From: Kitasatospora sp. NA04385
GTDB lineage: Bacteria; Actinomycetota; Actinomycetes; Streptomycetales; Streptomycetaceae
Assembly: GCF_013364235.1 (NCBI RefSeq)
Contig: NZ_CP054919.1
Coordinates: forward strand, 2,586,001 to 2,650,000
Reading direction: 5' to 3'
Length of the DNA: 64,000 bases
The first letter of the stretch is position 1. Each line of letters starts with the position of its first letter. The notes beneath the pieces were generated by a model. That model did no database searches. It was not told the DNA's origin and was given only the letters and a program-made list of their open reading frames with translations. Positions 46,179-53,707 of this stretch are shown here, piece after piece. A program made the translations under genes and the position numbers.

Positions 46179-47879
46179 TTACCGCGCCACCGGCTCCAGG
46201 ATGGCCACGCACTCGAAGTGCTGGGTCATCGGGAACAGGTCGAACGCCCGCAGCGAGACCGGGCGGTAGCCGCCCTCGCGGAAGAAGGCCAGGTCGCGGG
46301 CGAGGGCGGCCGGGTCGCAGGCGACGTAGGCGATGCGGCGGGCCGCCAGGGAGCTGAGGTGGGCGACGGTGTCGCGGCCGGCGCCGGACCGCGGGGGGTC
46401 GAGGACGATCAGGTCGGTGGAGGTGATCCCGGTGCGCGGCAGCAGCGTCTCGACCTTGTCGCACTCGATCCGGACGTGCTCCAGCGCGGCCAGGTTGTGC
46501 CGGGCGTCGGCCACCGCCTGCTTGCCGGACTCGATGCCGAGCACCGCGCCCTCCTCGCCGACCCGTTCGGCGAGCGCGCCGGCGAACAGGCCGACGCCGC
46601 AGTACAGGTCGAGCGCGCTCTCGCCCCACTGCGGGTCGAGCCCGGCCAGGACGGCGTCGACCAGGGTCCCGGGGGCCTCCGGGTGGATCTGCCAGAAGCC
46701 GCCCTCGGAGACCCGCCAGGTGCGGTCGACGGCGCGCTCGCGGACGAAGGTGCGGCCGTGGACGCGGTGGAACAGGTCCTGCTCGTCGATCCGGGCGATG
46801 GACGTCTCGCGGTCCAGTTCGACCAGCGGCAGCTGCTCGCCGGGCAGCGGCCGCAGGATCACCTGCCGGTCCGAGGAGCCGGAGGCGGCGATCGCCTCGA
46901 CGGAGGCCACCCCGGTCCAGTCCCGCGCCTCGATGCCGAGCTCGGTGACGCCGGGCGCGGCGATCAGGCAGCGGTCGATCGGCTGGACGTCGTGCGAGCG
47001 GTGCTTGCGCAGGCCGATCGCGCCCTCCTCGTCCACCGCGTACTGGACCCGGGTGCGCCAGGCCGGCACCTCGCCCGCGGGGAGCTTGCCGCCGACCGGT
47101 TCGACCGAGCCGTCCCAGCGGGCCTCCTCGGGGGTGAGGCCGGCCAGCTTGGCGAGCTGCTCGGTGAGGACGGCGGCCTTGAGCTTGCGCTGCCCGCCGG
47201 GGGTGACGTGCTGCCAGTCGCAGCCGCCGCACTTGCCGGGGCCGGAGAACGGGCAGGGCGCCTCGATCCGGTCCTTGGAGGCCTCCAGCACCTCCACCGC
47301 GTCGGCCCGCAGGAAGCGCGAGGTGGTGGTGCCCTCGGTGACCAGGGCGACGACCCGCTCGCCGGGCAGCGCGTGCCGGACGAACAGCACCCGGCCCTCG
47401 TGCCGGGCCACGCAGTGGCCGCCGTGCGCGACCGGCCCGACCTCGACCTCGTAGCGCTCGCCGACCAGCGGGTCGCCGCTCGGCTGCCGCAGCACCGGCT
47501 GGGCGGGCCGCAGCGCCTTCGGCGGGCGCACCGCCCCGGGCCTGCGCCCCTGCCGGGCGGGCTTCTTCCCGCCCTCGCCCTTCGCCGGCTGCGCGGCCCG
47601 GTCGGCCTTCGTCCCGGCCTTGTCCGCCTTCGCGCCCTTGGCGGGAGCGCCCTTGGCCGGAGCGCCCTTGGCGGGCGCGGCCTTCGCGGACGCGGCGGGG
47701 CGCTGCTCGCCGGGCACCGGCGGCAGGCTGCGGGCGGTGTTGCCCTCCCGGTCGGTGGCCTCCGGGCGGGCGGGTCGGCTGCTCCAGCGCGGGTGCGCGA
47801 CCTGCCCCGGCTTGGCGCCGGACGTGCGGCCGGGGCGGCCGGATCGACCGGAGGAGCGGGGCGGGTTGTTGCGGGTCAC
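46179..47879 (-). CDS. TRAM-domain RNA (uracil-5-)-methyltransferase, TrmA/RlmCD family
   Basis: 566 residues from GTG 47879, behind AAGGAAG. The N-terminal tail (about 1-155) is disordered, rich in Arg/Lys/Ala/Pro with tandem APAKG repeats. A TRAM domain follows (GERYEVEVGPVAHGGHCVARHEGRVLFVRHALPGE, quoted as VGPVAHGGHCVARH). The Fe-S motif is CPFSGPGKCGGCDW. The methyltransferase domain has ALDLYCGVGLFAGAL, VLDPPRSGAG and the catalytic ACDPAALARDL. It makes m5U in 23S rRNA or tRNA; the exact site cannot be told. Confidence 0.92.
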   Translation of the reverse strand: MTRNNPPRSSGRSGRPGRTSGAKPGQVAHPRWSSRPARPEATDREGNTARSLPPVPGEQRPAASAKAAPAKGAPAKGAPAKGAKADKAGTKADRAAQPAKGEGGKKPARQGRRPGAVRPPKALRPAQPVLRQPSGDPLVGERYEVEVGPVAHGGHCVARHEGRVLFVRHALPGERVVALVTEGTTTSRFLRADAVEVLEASKDRIEAPCPFSGPGKCGGCDWQHVTPGGQRKLKAAVLTEQLAKLAGLTPEEARWDGSVEPVGGKLPAGEVPAWRTRVQYAVDEEGAIGLRKHRSHDVQPIDRCLIAAPGVTELGIEARDWTGVASVEAIAASGSSDRQVILRPLPGEQLPLVELDRETSIARIDEQDLFHRVHGRTFVRERAVDRTWRVSEGGFWQIHPEAPGTLVDAVLAGLDPQWGESALDLYCGVGLFAGALAERVGEEGAVLGIESGKQAVADARHNLAALEHVRIECDKVETLLPRTGITSTDLIVLDPPRSGAGRDTVAHLSSLAARRIAYVACDPAALARDLAFFREGGYRPVSLRAFDLFPMTQHFECVAILEPVAR

Positions 47880-48000
47880 GGGGGTCGCTTCCTTACGGGA
47901 GACAGCGGGGCACGAACGGGTGGAGCGGGTGGAGCGGGTGGAGCACGCGGAACGGTCGGTGCGGGCGGTGCGGGTGCTACGCCGCGCGGCAAACACGGCG

Positions 48001-48034
48001 GCCCGCGGCGGACCGGGAGCGATCCGCCACGGGC
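48001..48034 (-). terminator. Terminator after the KimA-like permease gene
   Basis: 12-bp arms (48001-48012, 48023-48034) with one mismatch and a 10-nt loop, 44 bases past the stop codon. Confidence 0.6.
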
Positions 48035-48077
48035 CCATTGAAGGCCATCCGGGCGCCGGACGTGCGCCGCGCGGGGG

Positions 48078-50156
48078 TCAGTCGCGCGGCGCGGCGTCCG
48101 ACCCGCCGCCGGCCGGACCGGCGGAACCGTCCGAACCGGCCCCGCTCTCGCCGACCGCCGCCGGCCGCCGGCGCGGCTCGCCGCGGCGCACCGCGCCGGG
48201 CGCGGACCACGCCTTGGGCGCCTTGCGCCGCTCCGAGGACTCCAACTGCCAGGGTACGGAGGTCACCATCACGCCGGGCTTGAACAGCAGCCGTCCCTTG
48301 AGCCGCAGCGCGCTCTGGTTGTGCAGCAGGTGCTCGTACCAGTGGCCGACCACGTACTCGGGGATGTACACCGCGACGACGTCGCGCGGGCTGGAGCGGC
48401 GCAGGTTCTTGACGTACTCCAGCACCGGCCCGGTGACCTCGCGGTACGGCGAGTCCAGGACCTTCAGCGGGACGTCGAGGCCGCGCTCCTCCCAGTCCTG
48501 GCGCAGCGCCGCGGTGTCCACCGGGTCGACGTTGACGGTGACGGCCTCCAGGGTCTGGGCCCGGGCCAGCCGGGCGTAGGCGAGGGCCCGCAGCGCGGGC
48601 TTGTGGATCTTGGAGACCAGCACGATGGCGTGCACCCGGGTCGGCGGGGCGGCGTCGTCGGGCTCCTCGGCGGCCTTGAGCTCGGCGCTGACCCGGTCGT
48701 AGTGGCGGCGGATCGCCTTCATCACGACGAACAGCACGACCATCAGGGCGATCGCGATCCAGGCGTGGCCGATCTTGGTGGCGAGCACCACGATCAGCAC
48801 GGCCATGGTCATCACCAGGCCGAAGGTGTTGATCGCCCGGCTGCGCTGCATGTGGGCACGCTTCTTCGGGTCGGTCTCGGTGCGCAGCAGCCTGGTCCAG
48901 TGCCGGATCATGCCGGACTGGCTCATGTTGAAGGCCACGAAGACGCCGACGATGTACAGCTGGATCAGCCGGTTCGGGTCGGCGCCGAACGCCACGATGA
49001 ACAGGATCGCCGCGCCGGCCAGCAGCACGATGCCGTTGGAGAAGGCGAGCCGGTCGCCGCGGGTGTGCAGCTGCCGCGGCAGGTAGCGGTCCTGGGCGAG
49101 GATCGAGCCGAGCACCGGGAAGCCGTTGAAGGCGGTGTTCGCGGCCAGCACCAGGATCAGGCCGGTGGTGGCGGCGACGAAGTAGAAGCCGGGCGTGAAG
49201 TTGGAGAACACCGCCTCGGAGATCTGCGCCAGCACGGTCTTCTGGTGGTAGTTCTCCGGCGCGCCGATCAGCTGCTCCGCCGGGTTCTCCGCCATCTGCG
49301 TGCCGGTCAGGTGGGCGAGGTAGATGATGCCCATGAACATCGTCACGGCGATGCTGGCCATCATCAGCAGCGTGGTCGCCGCGTTCTTGCTCTTCGGCTT
49401 GCGGAACGCGGGCACGCCGTTGGAGATCGCCTCCACGCCGGTCAGCGCCGCACAGCCCGAGGAGAAGGCCTTCAGCAGCAGGAACACCAGCGCGAACCCG
49501 GCCAGCGAGCCGTTCCCGGGCGTCGCCGCCAGGTGGTACGAGGAGCTCTCCGCGGGCAGCGCCGCCCCGAACCCGAAGTGCCGGACCAGGCCGTAGACCA
49601 CCATGCCCATGACGCCGACCATGAAGGCGTACGTCGGGACGGCGAACGCCGTCCCGGACTCGCGCACGCCGCGCAGGTTCATGCCCATCAGCAGGATGAC
49701 CAGGAAGACCGACAGCGTCATCTCGTGCCCGCGCAGCGCGGGCACCGCCGAGACCACGTTGGCCACGCCGGAGGTGGTCGACACCGCCACGGTGAGGATG
49801 TAGTCGACCATCAGCGCGCTCGCCACCACCAGGCCGGAGTTCGGCCCGTGGTTGACGGTCGCGACCTCGTAGTCACCGCCTCCGCTGGGGTAGGCGTGCA
49901 CGTTCTGCCGGTACGACGCGACCACCGCGAGCATCACGACGGCGACCACGACACCGATCTGCCAGGAGAAGTGGATGGCCGAGGCGCCGGCCAGCGACAG
50001 CGTCAGCAGGATCTCCTCGGGCGCGTACGCGACGGAGGAGAGCGCGTCCGAGGCGAACACCGGCAGCGCGATCCGCTTGGGGAGCAACGTCTCCCCCAGC
50101 TTGTCGCTGCGCAGCGCACGCCCGATCAGGATGCGTTTCGGTAGGTCAGCAGGCAT
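48078..50156 (-). CDS. KimA-like APC-family permease, probable potassium transporter
   Basis: 692 residues. RIALPVFASDALSSVAYAPEEILL is close to the start of KimA-type transporters and KUP relatives. About 12 membrane helices follow, with LTGVEAISNGVPAFRKPKSKNAA. The C-terminus (about 470-650) is a universal-stress-protein-like cytoplasmic domain (VHAIVLVSKIHKPALRALAYARLA). In KimA that domain binds cyclic-di-AMP. Divergent TrkA/Ceo genes and KdpDE nearby support potassium transport. The start ATG 50156 follows family comparison; GTG 50162 or a longer start is possible. Confidence 0.8.
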   Translation of the reverse strand: MPADLPKRILIGRALRSDKLGETLLPKRIALPVFASDALSSVAYAPEEILLTLSLAGASAIHFSWQIGVVVAVVMLAVVASYRQNVHAYPSGGGDYEVATVNHGPNSGLVVASALMVDYILTVAVSTTSGVANVVSAVPALRGHEMTLSVFLVILLMGMNLRGVRESGTAFAVPTYAFMVGVMGMVVYGLVRHFGFGAALPAESSSYHLAATPGNGSLAGFALVFLLLKAFSSGCAALTGVEAISNGVPAFRKPKSKNAATTLLMMASIAVTMFMGIIYLAHLTGTQMAENPAEQLIGAPENYHQKTVLAQISEAVFSNFTPGFYFVAATTGLILVLAANTAFNGFPVLGSILAQDRYLPRQLHTRGDRLAFSNGIVLLAGAAILFIVAFGADPNRLIQLYIVGVFVAFNMSQSGMIRHWTRLLRTETDPKKRAHMQRSRAINTFGLVMTMAVLIVVLATKIGHAWIAIALMVVLFVVMKAIRRHYDRVSAELKAAEEPDDAAPPTRVHAIVLVSKIHKPALRALAYARLARAQTLEAVTVNVDPVDTAALRQDWEERGLDVPLKVLDSPYREVTGPVLEYVKNLRRSSPRDVVAVYIPEYVVGHWYEHLLHNQSALRLKGRLLFKPGVMVTSVPWQLESSERRKAPKAWSAPGAVRRGEPRRRPAAVGESGAGSDGSAGPAGGGSDAAPRD

Positions 50157-50401
50157 AGGCACAACAAGGGATCGTAAGGGCTCCGGGTGGCACCGGATGC
50201 CTCGCGGGGCCACCTTGGTCGAGACTGTGTTCGGTGGACCGGCTAGCGTGTCGGCAGAAGGAATAGCGGGCAACACCGAGTTGCCCCTCGCGTCGGATCA
50301 CAGGCGCGGCCGACTACTGGCCCCCGCAATCGGGTGCACGGAAGGACGATGAGCGGTGTTTACGCAGGTCATGACCCCAACGGACCGGGTGAGGTAGGCG
50401 C

Positions 50402-51070
50402 GTGCACATCGTCATCATGGGCTGCGGACGCGTGGGCTCCGCCCTCGCCAGAGCACTCGAGAAACAAGGCCACTCGGTCGCGGTCATCGACCAGGACCCG
50501 ACCGCCTTCCGCCGGCTCGGCGCGGGCTTCAACGGCCGCCGGGTCACCGGCGTCGGCTTCGACCAGGACACCCTGAAGGAGGCGGGCATCGAGGAGGCGG
50601 GCGCCTTCGCCGCCGTCTCCAGCGGTGACAACTCGAACATCATCGCGGCCCGGGTGGCCCGCGAGAACTTCGGCGTCGAGCACGTCGCGGCCCGGATCTA
50701 CGACCCGCGCCGCGCCGAGGTGTACCAGCGCCTGGGCATCCCGACCGTCGCCACCGTCCGCTGGACCGCCGACCAGATGCTGCGCCGACTGCTGCCCAGC
50801 GGCGCCGAGCCGGTCTGGCAGGACCCCTCGGGCTCCGTCCAGCTCGCCGAGGTCGCGTTCGCCCCGTCCTGGATCGGCCACCGGCTCTCCGAGCTGGAGG
50901 AGGCCGCCGGCGTCCGGGTGGCGTTCGTCACCCGGGTCGGCGAGGGCACGCTGCCCACCCCGCAGATGGTGGTCCAGGAGGGCGACCTGGTGCACGTGAT
51001 GCTGCGCCGCAACGAGCTGACCGCGGTCGAGGCGGCGTTCGCGAAGGCCCCCGAGGAGGCTGGTCACTGA
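50402..51070 (+). CDS. ceoB: TrkA-family potassium uptake regulator CeoB
   Basis: 222 residues from GTG 50402, behind GAGGT. The N-terminal RCK domain has the nucleotide motif IMGCGRVGSALA and acidic VIDQDPTAF at the end of strand 2 (NAD/ATP binding). The C-terminal RCK_C domain follows (about 140-215). It gates or regulates a potassium channel or transporter at the membrane. It overlaps the start of the second TrkA gene by one base. Confidence 0.9.
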   Translation: MHIVIMGCGRVGSALARALEKQGHSVAVIDQDPTAFRRLGAGFNGRRVTGVGFDQDTLKEAGIEEAGAFAAVSSGDNSNIIAARVARENFGVEHVAARIYDPRRAEVYQRLGIPTVATVRWTADQMLRRLLPSGAEPVWQDPSGSVQLAEVAFAPSWIGHRLSELEEAAGVRVAFVTRVGEGTLPTPQMVVQEGDLVHVMLRRNELTAVEAAFAKAPEEAGH

Positions 51071-51726
51071 TGCGCGTCGCCATCGCCGGAGCCGGAGCCG
51101 TCGGCCGTTCCATCGCCGGGGAGCTCCTGGAGAACGGCCACGAGGTCCTGCTGATCGACAAGAACCCGAACTCCATCTCGGTGGAGCGCGTCCCGCTCGC
51201 CGAGTGGCTGCTCGCCGACGCCTGCGAGATCACCTCGCTGGACGAGGCGGCGCTGCAGCGCTGCCACGTGGTGATCGCCGCCACCGGCGACGACAAGGTC
51301 AACCTGGTGGTGTCGCTGCTCGCCAAGACCGAGTACGGCGTGCCGCGGGTGGTCGCCCGGGTGAACAACCCGAAGAACGAGTGGCTGTACAACGAGTCCT
51401 GGGGCGTGGACGTGGCGGTCTCCACCCCGCGCCTGATGTCGGCGCTGGTCGAGGAGGCGGTGAGCGTCGGCGACCTGGTCCGCCTGATGCGCTTCTCGCA
51501 GGGCAACGCCAACCTGGTCGAGCTGACCCTCGCCGCGGACACCGACCTGGTCGGCACCCGGGTCGGCGACGTCGCCTGGCCGGTGGACACCGCGCTGGTC
51601 ACCATCATCCGGGCGGGACGGGTGCTGGTCCCCGGCGGCAACGACACCCTGGAGGCCGGCGACGAGCTGCTGTTCGTGGCCGCGCAGGAGCGCGAGGAGG
51701 AGCTGGAGACGCTGCTGGCCGGCTGA
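51070..51726 (+). CDS. ceoC: TrkA-family potassium uptake regulator CeoC
   Basis: 218 residues from ATG 51070, sharing one base with the upstream stop (TGATG). IAGAGAVGRSIAGELLENGHEVLLIDKNPNSI is the RCK dinucleotide fold (quoted as IAGAGAVGRSIA, LLIDKNP). C-terminal RCK_C domain from about 135. The pair, encoded together, matches the CeoB-CeoC arrangement of actinobacteria. Confidence 0.9.
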   Translation: MRVAIAGAGAVGRSIAGELLENGHEVLLIDKNPNSISVERVPLAEWLLADACEITSLDEAALQRCHVVIAATGDDKVNLVVSLLAKTEYGVPRVVARVNNPKNEWLYNESWGVDVAVSTPRLMSALVEEAVSVGDLVRLMRFSQGNANLVELTLAADTDLVGTRVGDVAWPVDTALVTIIRAGRVLVPGGNDTLEAGDELLFVAAQEREEELETLLAG

Positions 51727-51743
51727 TCCGCTCCCCGCACGGC

Positions 51744-51774
51744 GGAGGGCCCCGCGCACCGCGCGGGGCCCTCC
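51744..51774. terminator. Bidirectional terminator between ceoC and the DUF3159 gene
   Basis: GGAGGGCCCCGCGC (51744-51757) pairs perfectly with 51761-51774, 3-nt loop, between convergent genes. Confidence 0.8.
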
Positions 51775-51775
51775 G

Positions 51776-52531
51776 TCACTCCTCCGGCTGTTCCTCGTCC
51801 GGCTCCGCCTTGATCGGCGGCGGCGCGGTCAGCAGGATCCGCCAGGTCACGTACATCGCCAGCAGCAGCGGCGGGATGCCGAGCGCGACCTTCAGCCAGC
51901 CCAGCAGGTTGATGTTGTGGGTGAAGTACAGCGGGAACAGGATCACCGGCTTCAGGCCCATGATCAGCACCCAGGCCCAGGTCGCCTTGGTGTAGGCGGC
52001 CAGCCGGCCGGGGTTCTGCTTGCGCCAGGTGAACATCTCGCCGGTGATCGGGCCGAGCATCAGGCCGATCATCGGCCAGCGCACCAGCGCGGAGACCGCC
52101 AGCGCCAGGCAGTAGCCGACGTTCCACAGCAGGCCGGGCAGGTAGAAGTCCTCGGCCTTGCCGGTCTTCATCGAGATCCAGGCGCCGATCGCCACGCCGA
52201 ACACGCCGGAGAAGGCGTGCTGGATGGTCTCCCGGCGGGCCAGCCGGACCACCACGAACACCGCGCACAGCGCCAGCGCCGACCAGGCGGCGGCCGGCAC
52301 CTTGTGGGTGATGTTGAACGCGACGATGTACACCAGGCCGGGCAGCGTCATGTCGACCATGCCGCGCACGCCGCCGAAGGCCTTGAGCACCGTCTCGGCG
52401 GCCTCCTTCGACGCGTCCCGCTCGGGCTCGGCCGGCTGCCCGGCCGGCTCGTACACCCCGGGGCCGGGCTGCTCGTCGTCGTGCGGGCCCTGCGGGCCGT
52501 GCGCGCTCACCCTGATCGCCTCGTTGCTCAC
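51776..52531 (-). CDS. DUF3159 membrane protein
   Basis: 251 residues from GTG 52531, overlapping the upstream stop (GTGA). A charged N-terminal tail (about 1-65, many Pro/Glu/Gln) is followed by about six membrane helices. Family marks are GGVRGMVDMTLPGLVYIVAF and MIGLMLGPITGEMFTWRKQNPG. It is an actinobacterial family without known function, typically next to the OB-fold gene and the TrkA genes. Confidence 0.88.
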   Translation of the reverse strand: MSNEAIRVSAHGPQGPHDDEQPGPGVYEPAGQPAEPERDASKEAAETVLKAFGGVRGMVDMTLPGLVYIVAFNITHKVPAAAWSALALCAVFVVVRLARRETIQHAFSGVFGVAIGAWISMKTGKAEDFYLPGLLWNVGYCLALAVSALVRWPMIGLMLGPITGEMFTWRKQNPGRLAAYTKATWAWVLIMGLKPVILFPLYFTHNINLLGWLKVALGIPPLLLAMYVTWRILLTAPPPIKAEPDEEQPEE

Positions 52532-52938
52532 GCGGACTCGCTCCCGTGTCCCACCGGACGCAGCTCGTAACGGGGGTTGAAGAGCACGCGGCGCCCGCGT
52601 GCGTGACTGATCCGGCCACTGGCGATCAGGCGGCGGCCCGGCTCGATGCCCACGATCGAGCGACGGCCCAGCCACACCACGTCCAGCGCCTCGGTGCCGT
52701 CGAACAGCTCGGCCTCCAGCGCGGGCACCCCCGCGCGCGGGCGGAGCGTGACGGTGCGCAGCGTGCCCGCGACGGTGACGATCTCGCGGTCGCCGCAGGC
52801 GGCGATCGGGGTGCAGCCCGCCTCCGCGGTGTCCTGCCGCAGCTCCTCGGCCTCCAGCTCCTCGGAGGAGGAGGTCAACCGGCTCAGCATGCGGCGGAAA
52901 CGGCCTTGCGGCTGGTCGCCGATGTTGTCACCACTCAT
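52528..52938 (-). CDS. OB-fold nucleic-acid-binding-like protein
   Basis: 136 residues from ATG 52938. A short helical start (FRRMLSRLTSSSEELEAEELRQ) leads to an OB fold of about 80 residues (VTVAGTLRTVTLRP, ELFDGTEALDVVWLGRRSIVGIEPGRRL). This family stands regularly upstream of DUF3159 genes in actinobacteria. It may bind RNA or a small ligand; unknown. Confidence 0.85.
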   Translation of the reverse strand: MSGDNIGDQPQGRFRRMLSRLTSSSEELEAEELRQDTAEAGCTPIAACGDREIVTVAGTLRTVTLRPRAGVPALEAELFDGTEALDVVWLGRRSIVGIEPGRRLIASGRISHARGRRVLFNPRYELRPVGHGSESA

Positions 52939-53026
52939 GCCGGAAGGGTACCGGTTCGCGGGTGCCGGACGGCAGGGCCGGACGTGGGGCCGGTCACGGA
53001 CCGGCCCGCCGCGCACCGGCGTTCGA

Positions 53027-53707
53027 TCAGGGTTCGAAGCGGTAGCCCATGCCCGGTTCGGTGATGAAGTGCCGGGGGTGCGAGGGGTCGTCCTCCAGCT
53101 TGCGGCGCAGCTGCGCCAGGTAGACCCGCAGGTAGTTGGTCTCCTTGCGGTAGGCCGGTCCCCACACCTCTTGGAGCAGCTGGGTCTGGCTGACCAGCCG
53201 CCCGGAGTTGCGCACCAGCACCTCCAGCAGGTGCCACTCGGTGGGGGTGAGCCGGACGTCCGCGCCCCGGCGGTTGACCTTCTTGGCGGCCAGGTCGACG
53301 GTGAAGGACTCGGTGGCGACCACCGGCTCGCCCTCGGCGGTGACCGGCTCGGCCCGGCGGACGGCGGCCCGCATCCGGGCCAGCAGCTCGTCCATGCCGA
53401 ACGGCTTGGTGACGTAGTCGTCGGCGCCGGCGTCCAGCGCCTCGACCTTCTCGTCGGAGGCGTGCCGGGCGGACAGCACGATGATCGGCACCCTGGTCCA
53501 GCCGCGCAGGCCGCGGATCACCTCGACGCCGTCCATGTCGGGCAGGCCCAGGTCGAGCACGACCACGTCGGGGTGGCGGGCGGCGGCCAGCTCCAGGGCG
53601 CCCGCGCCGTCGTGCGCGGAGTCCACCTCGTACTTGCGGGCCTTGAGGTTGATCACCAGGGCGCGGACGATCTGCGGTTCGTCGTCCACCACGAGGACCC
53701 GGGTCAT
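53027..53707 (-). CDS. kdpE: Response regulator KdpE
   Basis: 226 residues. Receiver domain with Asp52 as phosphoacceptor (VVVLDLGLPDMDG), Thr/Ser and Lys at LSARHAS and VTKPF, followed by an OmpR-type winged helix (RLTPTEWHLLEVLVRN, TNYLRVYLAQLRRKLED, GMGYRFEP). Activates kdpFABC at low potassium in other bacteria. It overlaps the kdpD stop (ATGA). No kdpFABC genes lie within this window. Confidence 0.94.
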   Translation of the reverse strand: MTRVLVVDDEPQIVRALVINLKARKYEVDSAHDGAGALELAAARHPDVVVLDLGLPDMDGVEVIRGLRGWTRVPIIVLSARHASDEKVEALDAGADDYVTKPFGMDELLARMRAAVRRAEPVTAEGEPVVATESFTVDLAAKKVNRRGADVRLTPTEWHLLEVLVRNSGRLVSQTQLLQEVWGPAYRKETNYLRVYLAQLRRKLEDDPSHPRHFITEPGMGYRFEP